A DNA stretch of 45,733 nt from JBGSKY01 sp041740995 (lineage in GTDB: Bacteria > Planctomycetota > Planctomycetia > Pirellulales > Pirellulaceae). Both the position numbers and the translations under genes were made by a program. Below the pieces are notes generated by a model. That model did no database searches. It was not told the origin of the DNA and saw only the letters and a program-made list of their open reading frames with translations. This document shows, one piece after another, positions 35,084-43,935 of this stretch; the first letter of the stretch is position 1; each line of letters opens with the position of its first letter. The DNA lies in contig JBGSKY010000239.1 in assembly GCA_041740995.1 (NCBI GenBank), positions 1 to 45,733 of the forward strand. The letters are read 5' to 3'.

Positions 35084-36769
35084 TTGATTTCTAAAGTGAC
35101 ATCCGCAACTCAAGATACTCCCAGTTCGACAGCCTCTTTTCAATTCGGATCCTCGCTTATCATCTGGATCTTGGTTGCAATCAGCATTGCTAGACTTGTG
35201 TCGGTCGTTGCTTCCAATGGTGAAACGCCGTTTCTCAGCGCTAATGACCGTAGTCGTTGGTCGGCGGTTGCGGCCATTCTTGAGGACCAAACATTCGCAA
35301 TCGACCGTTTGCTGGAAAAACGTGACTCTCGCGGGCGTTCTAGAACTTGGTATTCAATCGATATGGTTCGCCATCGCGATGCGACCGGTAGCGAACATTT
35401 TTACTCTAGCAAACCACCGCTTTTGACGGTCATGTACGCGGCCATTGTTTGGCCGATCACTATGATCTACCAAGTTCGTTTGAGTGATAATCCTTTGTTG
35501 ATTGGTCGGACGGCGTTGGGCGTGATGAATTTGGTTCCGATGATTGCTTGGTGGTTCTGGTGGAGAAGACAAGTAATCAAACTATCTGAAGACTTTCGAT
35601 CGCGGTGGGTTCTGCTGCTGCTAGGACTCTTTGGAACATTTCTGACGACGATGTTGGTAACCCTGAACAATCATCTTCATGCAGCAATGCTCTTTACGAT
35701 CACTCTGAGCTTGCTTGCAAGTTTGCTCCTAGAACCAGAAAGTTCACCGAAGTCTCGATCACGAAAATGCAAGCTGCTTGGACTGGGAATAGCCGCAAGT
35801 CTTCTATTCGCGTGTGAATTACCGGCGTTGGCGTGGGCCGCAGCCATTCCATTGATTTTGTTTCGCAAAACAAGTTGGCTTGGTGATTGGTCCTTTTATG
35901 TTGTTGGATTCCTGCCTTTCTTAATCGCAAACGTTGGCGTGAACTGGTATGCCCATGGCGACTGGCGGCCGCCGTACTACCACCGCGAAGCGTTGGGAGA
36001 ATTGGTGCTCTCAATCCCGGCTTCAGAAGTGCCAGTCGACATCGACTCGGCGTCGGACGTCAGCCAACTAACCGCCTTGCAACTATTTCAATTGAATGCT
36101 GTTTTTGATAGCGACTTAATCAAATCGCCGTTGGGCATCCAATCGCCTTTGGAAGTTCAACCGGCGCGGCGTATGGCTACTTTGCGATTACAGGGCAAGA
36201 GTGCCGCTGCTCCGAACATCCATAAACGCTACGCCTTGGTTTACAACAACAAAGCATGGCATTTTCATCAGTGGAACGACTGGTACGACTACCCTAGTTC
36301 TTACTGGTTGCCTGAAAACAAGCGCGGCGTCGACCTGGGTGAAAGCTCACTCGTAATCTATGTTTGGAACAGTTTCTTCGGCACGTACGGTGTACTATCG
36401 CTCACGCCATTTTTCGTCTTCTGTATTCCTGGAGCTTGGTTTGCCGCGAGAAGCAATGACGCGGCAACTTGTCGAATTGCGATTGCCGTTGTACTTGTAA
36501 CATTGGTGTGCTTTGCCTTCTTTTTTAGCCGTGACCAGCTTGACCGCAATTACGGTGGCGTCTGTTGTGGCTTCCGTTGGTTGTTTTGGCTAATCCCGGG
36601 ATGGTTAATACTAGCCGCGAATTTTTTTGCGACCCAGGGTGATTTGATTTGGCGAAATGCCAGAGCCAGCATCCTGACCTTCGTTGTGCTACTCGTTAGC
36701 GTTTTTTCCACTTGGTTTGCCGCCGCCAATCCTTGGCAGCACCCATGGATTTATCAACTGCTACAGTAG
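35084..36769 (+). CDS. Polytopic membrane protein, possible GT-C glycosyltransferase
   Basis: The product has 561 residues from a TTG at 35084; a GTG at 35096 is also possible, and neither has a good ribosome site. About ten to eleven membrane helices are visible, starting with LIIWILVAISIARLVSVV. The loop after helix 1 has NDRSRWSAVAAILED and YSIDMVRHRD, and helix 2 is preceded by HFYSSKPPLLTVM. VTLNNHLHAAM follows helix 4. A large non-membrane loop lies at about 300-405 (HREALGELVLSIPASEVPVD onward). I know this pattern only as an uncharacterised planctomycete membrane family. The topology and the GT2 neighbour suggest a GT-C type sugar transferase that would use the polyprenyl sugar made by the upstream enzyme. 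That role is inferred. Confidence 0.65.
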   Translation: MISKVTSATQDTPSSTASFQFGSSLIIWILVAISIARLVSVVASNGETPFLSANDRSRWSAVAAILEDQTFAIDRLLEKRDSRGRSRTWYSIDMVRHRDATGSEHFYSSKPPLLTVMYAAIVWPITMIYQVRLSDNPLLIGRTALGVMNLVPMIAWWFWWRRQVIKLSEDFRSRWVLLLLGLFGTFLTTMLVTLNNHLHAAMLFTITLSLLASLLLEPESSPKSRSRKCKLLGLGIAASLLFACELPALAWAAAIPLILFRKTSWLGDWSFYVVGFLPFLIANVGVNWYAHGDWRPPYYHREALGELVLSIPASEVPVDIDSASDVSQLTALQLFQLNAVFDSDLIKSPLGIQSPLEVQPARRMATLRLQGKSAAAPNIHKRYALVYNNKAWHFHQWNDWYDYPSSYWLPENKRGVDLGESSLVIYVWNSFFGTYGVLSLTPFFVFCIPGAWFAARSNDAATCRIAIAVVLVTLVCFAFFFSRDQLDRNYGGVCCGFRWLFWLIPGWLILAANFFATQGDLIWRNARASILTFVVLLVSVFSTWFAAANPWQHPWIYQLLQ

Positions 36770-36814
36770 TAGCGAAGAAGCATGAAATGGGCTAGAACTT
36801 GAGAGCGATGCTGT

Positions 36815-38023
36815 CTATCGAACCGCAGAAGTGGACGATGCGAAGAATAGTTTCTGAGACGCGTATTTTGCCATTCGTTCAAGCACGATGTCAGGGTGAC
36901 CGCTGGCCTGCATGATCGACGATTCGATTTTTTTACCTCGGTGAAAAATCGTCACTTCGACTTCCCCGGATGGTTGTTCATCTTTGCGAACAAGTGGCCA
37001 AGGTCCGACGACTAACGACCAATCGCTAGAGGCCACTTGGGTTAATACATTTTCATCAGTCGGCTTTAAAGGCGACCAATTCGCAAGAACGAGTACCGAT
37101 TTACTGAGGCAATTCAATGCCGCCGACTTTGTGAATCGACTCGCCATTAACGACTGGGCTCCGTATTCGATGAGCCCCAATGTTTCCGAGCATTGTGCAA
37201 GTCTTCGAACGATCACATCCCACAATTCATCCTGATCGTCGCCGAAAATATAGTCGCCTAAGTGCTGCTCGATCTCATCGATTGTCGGCTGCATCTGCTT
37301 CTGTGCATCTTCTTCAGTTGACGCAAGCGTCGCAATTCGAAGATTGATGGTTGCACGCGAGACAGTGATTCCGACGAGCGGCTCTCTTTGTCGAGCAATC
37401 AAGTCAGGAATTTTTGCCTCAACGTCACTCTCACCCAAGCCGAAAAGACGAATATTTTTGAAGAACCATTGTACTTGGCCCACTTTTAGATCAGCTATCA
37501 ATCTGGGCCGGACAACTTGTTCGTACATTTCGAACATCTCAGCTGGCACTCCTGGCAAAGCGAAAATCCGCGACTCCTTGTTGGGATCGCCGGAACGCTT
37601 CACAGTTAAATCGATGCCTGGCGCTGTGCCGAAACGATTGTTGATCAGCTGGCTTTCGATTGGGAACATCGCTTGAATCCGATTCCGCTCTGGCATGGTC
37701 CGCGAACGTTTCGAAAAGAGATTTTCGATGTGGTCCATCGCCACTTGTCGAAATTCCAATGGGCGATCAAATGCCGTCGCGATAGCCTCGCGAGTCAAAT
37801 CGTCAGCCGTTGGGCCTAAGCCACCCGTCGAGATCACAATGTCAGCTCGGTCGGCTGCCGCTTGGAACACCAGCACATTATCCGCCAAGCTATCGCCGAC
37901 GGTCGTGTGAAAAACTGTCCGAACGCCTAATTGCGACAACTGGCTGGCCAACCATTGAGAGTTGGAATCCAATCGCTGGCCAGAAGTCAGTTCGTCGCCA
38001 ATCGAAATTATTTCCGCTCGCAT
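36815..38023 (-). CDS. cinA: CinA-like protein with degenerate C-terminal domain
   Basis: The 402-residue product begins with a clear molybdopterin-binding-like (COG1058) domain: MRAEIISIGDELTSGQRLDS and VISTGGLGPTADDLTREAIA, then FALPGVPAEMFEMYEQVV. In CinA this domain carries ADP-ribose pyrophosphatase activity. The linker domain follows at about 180-260. The last 140 residues occupy the place of the nicotinamide-nucleotide amidase (PncC) domain, but the usual TxAESCTGG and PGSS motifs are absent; the segment reads LGLIEYGAQSLMASRFTKSA instead. The amidase half is therefore probably inactive or highly diverged. It starts ten bases after the aldehyde dehydrogenase gene ends and should share its transcript. 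Confidence 0.85.
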   Translation of the reverse strand: MRAEIISIGDELTSGQRLDSNSQWLASQLSQLGVRTVFHTTVGDSLADNVLVFQAAADRADIVISTGGLGPTADDLTREAIATAFDRPLEFRQVAMDHIENLFSKRSRTMPERNRIQAMFPIESQLINNRFGTAPGIDLTVKRSGDPNKESRIFALPGVPAEMFEMYEQVVRPRLIADLKVGQVQWFFKNIRLFGLGESDVEAKIPDLIARQREPLVGITVSRATINLRIATLASTEEDAQKQMQPTIDEIEQHLGDYIFGDDQDELWDVIVRRLAQCSETLGLIEYGAQSLMASRFTKSAALNCLSKSVLVLANWSPLKPTDENVLTQVASSDWSLVVGPWPLVRKDEQPSGEVEVTIFHRGKKIESSIMQASGHPDIVLERMAKYASQKLFFASSTSAVR

Positions 38024-38033
38024 ATTGGGATGC

Positions 38034-39509
38034 TTACATATCCAACGAAACGGTAACGGTCTTGTTTTCAGTGTAGGCTTTTAGGCCTTCCTCACCCAAC
38101 TCGCGACCTTGACCGCTCATTTTGAACCCACCAAATGGTGCCGCCGCATCAAATACATCGTAGCAGTTGACCCAGACCGTTCCAGCGCGAACGCGACGTG
38201 CAAAGTCATGGGCCTTGGCTATATCGCGAGTCCAAACTGCGGCAGCCAAGCCATAGAACGTATTATTCGCTCGGCGAATCAATTCGTCCCAATCGTCGAA
38301 AGTCAACACGCTAAGAACGGGTCCGAAAATTTCGTTTTGAGCGATGTCCATATCGTCGGTCACGTTGTCGAACACCGTCGGCTTAATAAAGAATCCTTTC
38401 AAACCAACCCGTTCGCCGCCGCTGACGCAATCTGCTCCGGACGATTTGCCTTTTTCGATAAACGACATGATTTTGTCGAATTGCTTCTTGTCGATTTGAG
38501 GCCCTTGTTCGGTCGCCTTGTCAAACGGATCACCAACCTTTCGATTCTCGGCCAGTTTAACTAACTTGGCAACAAATTCCTTGTGCACATCTTTGTGAAC
38601 AAAGACTCGTGAACCGGCGCAACAACATTGGCCTTGATTAAGAAATAGACCAATATAGCTGCCCTTAGCGGCTTTATCCAAATCCGCATCAGGCAGAATA
38701 ACATTAGGGCTCTTTCCGCCGAGTTCAAACGTCAATCGTTTCAACGATTGAGCTGCTTCGCGCATAATGATTTGCGCAGTCAGATGTTCGCCTGTGAAAG
38801 CGATTTTGTCGACTCCAGGATGTTTGACTAGCGATCCGCCTGCCGTTGGTCCGAAGCCCGGTACAACATTTATAACGCCGTCTGGAATACCAACGTCTTG
38901 AGCCAATTGAGCCATACGTAAACACGTCAGCGGCGTTTGTTCAGCGGGCTTCATGACGATCGTGCAACCCGCAGCCAGTGCAGGGCCCCATTTCCATGCG
39001 GTCATCAGCATCGGAAAATTCCAGGGAATAATTTGTCCGGCAACCCCAACTGGTTCACGACGAGTATAAGTGAAATAGTTCCCGCGAACTGGAATCGTCG
39101 AACCGTGGATCTTATCCGCGTAACCGGCGTAATATCGCAAGCAGTCGATGACCAGCGGCAAGTCGCCGTTTCGCGATTCGGAGAAAGGCTTGCCATTGTC
39201 CAGCGTTTCCATCGCTGCCAACTCGTCGATCTGGTCTTCAATTGCGTCGGCTAGTCGATACATCAATCGGCCCCGATCGCGAGCGTCCATGCGGGACCAA
39301 GGGCCGCCATCAAAGGCTTTTCGAGCCGCTTTGACTGCCTCGTCAATATCTGCTGCATCGCCTTCAGCTACGTCGGCAATGACTTCTTCGGTTGCTGGGT
39401 TTACGGTCTCAAAAGTCTTACCACTTTTTGCTGCAACCCACTTGCCTCCAATGAAGCATTGGGTGTGTTCAATTTTTAGTTCGGTGGGTTTTTCTGCGAC
39501 GGTTGCCAT
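38034..39509 (-). CDS. Aldehyde dehydrogenase (ALDH1/2-like) with altered NAD-binding motif
   Basis: The 491-residue product is a full-length aldehyde dehydrogenase. It has IIPWNFPMLM with the substrate-channel Asn (residue 164), the KPAEQTPL motif that binds the NAD ribose, general-base Glu262 in FELGGKSPNV, and nucleophile Cys296 in NQGQCCCAGSR, exactly 34 residues later as in human ALDH2. The C-terminal PFGGFKMSGQGRELGEEGL is intact. The exception is the glycine motif normally written FTGSTxxG: here it reads FTGEHLTAQ at 238-246. The ATG at 39509 has a GGAG nine bases upstream. It sits between rdgB (54 bases) and cinA (10 bases) on the same strand. Substrate unknown, probably a small aldehyde. 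Confidence 0.92.
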   Translation of the reverse strand: MATVAEKPTELKIEHTQCFIGGKWVAAKSGKTFETVNPATEEVIADVAEGDAADIDEAVKAARKAFDGGPWSRMDARDRGRLMYRLADAIEDQIDELAAMETLDNGKPFSESRNGDLPLVIDCLRYYAGYADKIHGSTIPVRGNYFTYTRREPVGVAGQIIPWNFPMLMTAWKWGPALAAGCTIVMKPAEQTPLTCLRMAQLAQDVGIPDGVINVVPGFGPTAGGSLVKHPGVDKIAFTGEHLTAQIIMREAAQSLKRLTFELGGKSPNVILPDADLDKAAKGSYIGLFLNQGQCCCAGSRVFVHKDVHKEFVAKLVKLAENRKVGDPFDKATEQGPQIDKKQFDKIMSFIEKGKSSGADCVSGGERVGLKGFFIKPTVFDNVTDDMDIAQNEIFGPVLSVLTFDDWDELIRRANNTFYGLAAAVWTRDIAKAHDFARRVRAGTVWVNCYDVFDAAAPFGGFKMSGQGRELGEEGLKAYTENKTVTVSLDM

Positions 39510-39563
39510 GGGTTATTGCTCCGACATTGAATTGAATTAGTGGACGGTTCGTTACCTAGAAGC

Positions 39564-40205
39564 CTAGCCGACGGGCAAGCCGCCGGAAAGCCCCAAGGAA
39601 CGTAATTGTCTCAGGAATTGACGCATCGAACGACCGCGATGCGAGATAGCCGATTTCACGCTTGTGGTCAATTCAGCAAACGTGCAATGCAACTCCACTA
39701 TTTCAAACAACGGGTCATAACCGAAACCATTATTTCCTCTCGCTGTTTCAAGCAAGCGACCGTAGCAGCGATCTTCAACCGCAAGCAGCACATTCCCGGT
39801 CGAGTCGGCAAGCGCTATCGATGAGACATAATATCCGATCCGGTCAGACCCCTTAAGCGACGCCATTCTCTCAAGTAAAAGTGCGTTGTTCGCGCAATCG
39901 TTTTCGTGTGGATCTTCTGATTTCCGCCCGGCATATCGAGCTGAAAAAATCCCTGGTTCGCCGCCCAAAGCTGGCACAACTAAACCGCTATCCTCACCAA
40001 TCGCAGACAGACCAAAATGCTTGGCTTGAGCGATCGCCTTCAACGCCGCGTTGGCAGCGAACGTGTCACCGGTCTCGGCAACATCTAGCAACTGGCCCGG
40101 TGCAACACTCGCTAGCTTGAAACCAAGCGGTTGAAGCAGACGTTGCATTTCCCCAATTTTTTTGGCGTTGGTCGTGGCCAAGAGAAGGGGCCCCAATCCA
40201 TGCAT
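39564..40205 (-). CDS. rdgB: RdgB/HAM1 non-canonical purine NTP pyrophosphatase
   Basis: The ATG at 40205, with GAGGGC at a good distance, gives 213 residues. The frame runs further upstream but overlaps the recQ leader. Motifs in order are LLATTNAKKIGEMQRLL (the (S/T)xNxxK substrate site), TFAANAALKA, IGEDSGLVVPALGGEPGIFS with the metal-binding Asp pair, ARYAG, NNGFGYDPLFE and KSAISHRGRSM. The enzyme hydrolyses ITP, XTP and dITP to monophosphates, keeping deaminated purines out of DNA. It is divergent from recQ across about 115 bases and heads the rdgB-aldehyde dehydrogenase-cinA run. Confidence 0.94.
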   Translation of the reverse strand: MHGLGPLLLATTNAKKIGEMQRLLQPLGFKLASVAPGQLLDVAETGDTFAANAALKAIAQAKHFGLSAIGEDSGLVVPALGGEPGIFSARYAGRKSEDPHENDCANNALLLERMASLKGSDRIGYYVSSIALADSTGNVLLAVEDRCYGRLLETARGNNGFGYDPLFEIVELHCTFAELTTSVKSAISHRGRSMRQFLRQLRSLGLSGGLPVG

Positions 40206-40307
40206 AATTTTGCCCTCAATAAAGAATCGCCGGCGACTTGTGAAATTTCGCTGGCTAGCATACGCTTGTCCAGTCAACCCTTCAAACCCTGTTGATTCAA
40301 ACGAATT

Positions 40308-40314
40308 AAGGAGG
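40308..40314 (+). promoter_or_regulatory. Strong Shine-Dalgarno site fixing the recQ GTG start
   Basis: AAGGAGG at 40308-40314 lies six bases before the GTG at 40321. It decides against longer starts back to 40162, which would overlap rdgB on the other strand. It is the strongest ribosome site in this window, where most genes have weak ones. Confidence 0.85.
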
Positions 40315-40320
40315 CCGGCT

Positions 40321-42486
40321 GTGCAATCGACCATCGACGCAAAACAGGTACTCAAGGACATCTGGGGTTACGATTCTTTTCGCCCGTTGCAGGCCGAATC
40401 AGTTGATTGTGTGCTTCATCGCCGCGACAGTGTAACGGTTTTGCCAACTGGCGGTGGTAAATCGATTTGCTACCAAGCACCTGCGTTGTGTTTGGATGGG
40501 ATGGCAGTCGTTGTTTCACCGTTGATCTCTTTGATGAAGGATCAAGTCGATGCGTTACGCGCATGCGGCGTCGAAGCGGCTTTCGCCAACAGCACTCAAT
40601 CGCCCGACGAGAAACGCAAAGTGGTTCAGCAAATTCGTGCTGGCACGTTGAAATTACTTTACGTGGCACCAGAACGTCTGCTGACCGAGCAAATGCTTAC
40701 GTTTTTGCAGTCCGCGAATGTATCGTGTTTTGCAATCGACGAAGCGCACTGTATCAGTAACTGGGGGCATGATTTTCGGCCTGAGTATCGCGGTCTAAGA
40801 ACGCTGAAGGAACGCTTTCCGGGGCTCGCCGTTCACGCCTTTACGGCCACGGCAACCGAAAGTGTCCGCGATGATATTGTCGCACAACTAGCACTCGATC
40901 AACCAAAGGTTCTGGTCGGCAGTTTCGATCGTCCGAATCTTGTCTACCGAATGCTCGCCGCATCTAATCGGTCACAACAAATTCTTGACGTGATCAAACG
41001 TCACCCCAATGAATCAGGCATTATTTATTGCATCAGTCGCAAAGAAGTTGAGAGCATGGTCGAGCTGCTGCAATCCATGGGGCACTCCGCACTTGCCTAT
41101 CACGCTGGCATGAGCGACATCGATCGAAAATCGAATCAGGAAGCTTTTATCAACGACCAGTGCAATATTATTGTTGCAACGGTTGCCTTCGGTATGGGCA
41201 TCGATAAATCGAACGTTCGATACGTGATCCACTCCGGGATGCCCAAATCGATCGAGCACTACCAACAAGAAAGCGGCCGCGCCGGTCGTGATGGTTTAGA
41301 ATCCGAGTGTGTTCTGATTTACTCGGGCCGAGACATTGTGGTTTGGTCCAAGATGCTCTCCGATGGCAATTCCGAATTCAATGAAGCTGCCAAAGAATCG
41401 CTTGAAGCAATTAATCGATTGTGCACCAGCGCAACTTGCCGTCACCGTTCGATCGTCGAACATTTCGGCCAGAAGTTTGATAAAGAAAATTGCGGTGGCT
41501 GTGATGTCTGTTTGGGTGAAATTGAGATGATGGACGATCCAATCACGCTCAGTCAAAAAATCCTCTCGTGTGTCGTCCGTGTCAATGAACGATTCGGCGC
41601 AGGGCACGTTGCCAAAGTCTTGGCCGGTGCGACGGAGCAACGCGTTATCGACCTGGGCCATGACAAACTCAGCACCTACGGCTTGCTGCGCGAAAGTGGT
41701 GTGAGGGCGATCCGATTGTGGATCGATCAATTGACCAGCCAAGGATTTTTAAGGCGGGAATCGGAATACCAAACGCTCTCGCTGACCGATGCTGGGAAAC
41801 GTTTGCTGCGTCGTGACGGCGCGCCGCAATTAAGTTTTTCGGCGGCGGCAACCAGTCGAACAAAATCGTCGCGCACAACATCAACATTAACAAGCTGGGA
41901 AGGCGTCGATCGCGAGCTCTTCGATGACTTGCGAAGACATCGCGCTCAAATCGCAAGCGAGCTAAATGTCCCTGCATATATCGTTTTCAATGACGCTACG
42001 CTTCGAGATTTAGCCCGTTTCAAACCGAGCACTCAAAAAGATTTTGGGAATATTCGAGGCGTCGGTCAGCAGAAAGCAGAACGTTATGCCGAAGGTTTTC
42101 TTGCTTTGATCGCTATTCGTCCAGATCGAACTGATATCGGCATGCGAAACACAACGCCTTCAGCAACAACAGTCGATACTCAAAATAGCAATTCTTTTCG
42201 CGCCTTTCCCATGTTCCAACGAGGTGAATCGATCGAGCAGGTCGCCGCGAGCATGGAACGAGCGACTTCTACAATCTGGCAGTACTTGCAAGACTTTCTC
42301 CGTTTCAACGAAATCAGCGATTGCTCGCCGTGGGTTGATCCGGCAATCTGCAATCGAGTGCTGAGCCAAAAAGCTCTTGCGTCGCAGGGCAAGTTGAAAC
42401 CGCTTTATGAACACTTCAATGGCGAAATCGGCTATGAACAATTACGAATCGTCCTGATTTGCGATCAAATCTCTAGTCAGCAATAG
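40321..42486 (+). CDS. recQ: RecQ ATP-dependent DNA helicase
   Basis: The GTG start gives 721 residues. The helicase core shows YDSFRPLQAESVDCVL, Walker A TGGGKS (43-48), DEAH (140-143) and the RecQ loop FRPEY, then the C-terminal helicase lobe with the arginine-finger motif QESGRAGRDG. A zinc-binding set of cysteines follows (LCTSATCRH then CGGCDVC), with a winged helix (RQC) and an HRDC domain (FDDLRRHRAQIASELNVPAY) at about 550-625. The last 80 residues form an extra helix-turn-helix-like domain (FQRGESIEQVAASMERATST). RecQ unwinds branched DNA during recombination and fork repair. It is divergent from rdgB and convergent with gspF. Confidence 0.95.
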   Translation: MQSTIDAKQVLKDIWGYDSFRPLQAESVDCVLHRRDSVTVLPTGGGKSICYQAPALCLDGMAVVVSPLISLMKDQVDALRACGVEAAFANSTQSPDEKRKVVQQIRAGTLKLLYVAPERLLTEQMLTFLQSANVSCFAIDEAHCISNWGHDFRPEYRGLRTLKERFPGLAVHAFTATATESVRDDIVAQLALDQPKVLVGSFDRPNLVYRMLAASNRSQQILDVIKRHPNESGIIYCISRKEVESMVELLQSMGHSALAYHAGMSDIDRKSNQEAFINDQCNIIVATVAFGMGIDKSNVRYVIHSGMPKSIEHYQQESGRAGRDGLESECVLIYSGRDIVVWSKMLSDGNSEFNEAAKESLEAINRLCTSATCRHRSIVEHFGQKFDKENCGGCDVCLGEIEMMDDPITLSQKILSCVVRVNERFGAGHVAKVLAGATEQRVIDLGHDKLSTYGLLRESGVRAIRLWIDQLTSQGFLRRESEYQTLSLTDAGKRLLRRDGAPQLSFSAAATSRTKSSRTTSTLTSWEGVDRELFDDLRRHRAQIASELNVPAYIVFNDATLRDLARFKPSTQKDFGNIRGVGQQKAERYAEGFLALIAIRPDRTDIGMRNTTPSATTVDTQNSNSFRAFPMFQRGESIEQVAASMERATSTIWQYLQDFLRFNEISDCSPWVDPAICNRVLSQKALASQGKLKPLYEHFNGEIGYEQLRIVLICDQISSQQ

Positions 42487-42621
42487 CGGCAAGAGTCCGC
42501 AGCGCGACCGATGTCTTAACTCGCATTCTATGAATGGCGAAATGTAACAGTGGCGAAACTGCGGCCAGACGCGCGTTGGCAAAAGTTTTAGCAACTTTCA
42601 CTTTGAAGCGATTGACGATGA

Positions 42622-43821
42622 TTAGATTGAACTGCTGCTCGTAAGAATCGGATACATGAGGGCTAATACAATGAACATGACGATCATTGCGAGGATCAAT
42701 AACATAATTGGCTCCAACAATCGTACGACGACTTCAAGACGCCGATAGGTCGTTTTTTCCAAGCTATCAGAGATCTGAATCAGCACTGAGTCCATGGAAT
42801 TGGATTCCTCGGCGACCGAGATCATCTCGACAACCGTCTTCGGAAAATGCCCACTCTTCTCTAGCGGTTTTGCCAGCCTCTCACCAGCGGTGACATCTGC
42901 AACCGCCTCAGCAACCGACTGACTGAGGATCAAATTTGCCGCCGCATGACGACTGATTTCTAACGCTCGCAGTAACGTTACGCCGTTACCAAGCAGTGTA
43001 CCAAGTACACGACAAAAACGAGCCACCGCGAGATTTAAGAGCACCGGTCCGAGCATCGGTGTTTTGATCTTAATCTTGTCCCAAGCGATCAAACCCTTGG
43101 GCGTCTTAAAATAAGTTCGCAAACCAATAACGGTAGCAATCATCGCTATCAGCAACACCCACCAGTAGCGTTGCATCACGTTACTCATCGCCAACAGGAC
43201 AACCGTCGCACCTGGCAAGGTTCCACGTTGCCGCATCGAATCAAAGATCGAATCGAACTTTGGAACAAACACGACCATCAACACCGTGACGATGATCACG
43301 CCGACCAACGTAATAAACGCGGGGTAGGCAAGTGCCCCAATCGTTTTTCCTTTCAGTTCTTCTTGTTGCTCGATAAACGAAGCGATTCGCTCCAATGCGT
43401 CTTCTAAAAAACCGCCTTCGCTGCCAGCGCGAACCATGCTGATGGCAATAACATTAAACACCCTTGGGTACCGAGCGAACGCGTCACCTAAAGACTCGCC
43501 GTCTTCCACCCGAGCTTTGACATCTTGGAGCACTGATTGCAGCGTTTTTGAGCCAGACTGTTGCGACAGAACCGTGATACCGCGAAGCAACGGCACACCG
43601 CTACGCAGCAACGACGCCAATTGCGAGTAGAAGCTGACCATCCGCGCGCCATTAACCCGCCCAGTGATAACCCTCTCGCTCGACTTCCCAGCCGCTATTG
43701 AAATCGGAAACAACGACTTGGTCGCCAACTGCGCAGCAACTTCGCGCGAGTTTGCAGCACTGATCGTACCGGTCGATCGTTTGCCTTGTAGGTCTCGTGC
43801 AACGTAAGCAAAATCTGGCAT
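42622..43821 (-). CDS. gspF: Type II secretion/type IV pilus inner-membrane protein GspF/PilC
   Basis: This 399-residue protein starts MPDFAYVARDLQGKRSTGTI, the usual GspF N-terminus, and has two T2SSF domains, each with the SLLRSGVPLLRGI/TLLGNGVTLLRALE type repeat. Three to four membrane helices are visible, including LAYPAFITLVGVIIVTVLMVV and the terminal LEPIMLLILAMIVMFIVLAL. It forms the inner-membrane platform that contacts the ATPase. The full length and both repeats are intact. It follows the GspE/PilB-type gene by 114 bases on the same strand. The sequence alone does not decide between secretion and pilus systems, since no pseudopilin or secretin gene is in the window. Confidence 0.93.
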   Translation of the reverse strand: MPDFAYVARDLQGKRSTGTISAANSREVAAQLATKSLFPISIAAGKSSERVITGRVNGARMVSFYSQLASLLRSGVPLLRGITVLSQQSGSKTLQSVLQDVKARVEDGESLGDAFARYPRVFNVIAISMVRAGSEGGFLEDALERIASFIEQQEELKGKTIGALAYPAFITLVGVIIVTVLMVVFVPKFDSIFDSMRQRGTLPGATVVLLAMSNVMQRYWWVLLIAMIATVIGLRTYFKTPKGLIAWDKIKIKTPMLGPVLLNLAVARFCRVLGTLLGNGVTLLRALEISRHAAANLILSQSVAEAVADVTAGERLAKPLEKSGHFPKTVVEMISVAEESNSMDSVLIQISDSLEKTTYRRLEVVVRLLEPIMLLILAMIVMFIVLALMYPILTSSSSI

Positions 43822-43935
43822 TTTTAGTCTGGTTAGCTCTTCCGCGAAAATCGCATCGTCATCAAATCAGGCTCCCTGAGACCGGCTTCATCAAAATCAA
43901 TTCTTAGCAAGAATCGACAGCTGATCTTAGCGTTT

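Noticed and set aside
36984..38076. Plus-strand open frames opposite cinA
   Set aside because: Low-quality antisense frames. The minus-strand CinA motifs explain the region.
40206..40361. Longer RdgB start at 40361
   Set aside because: It would run into the recQ leader and ribosome site. The ATG at 40205 has its own site and gives the normal family length.
42574..42594. Imperfect inverted repeat GTTGGCAAAA/TTTTAGCAAC between recQ and gspF
   Set aside because: A mismatch in the stem, a one-base loop and no T-run. Not convincing as a terminator although the genes are convergent.
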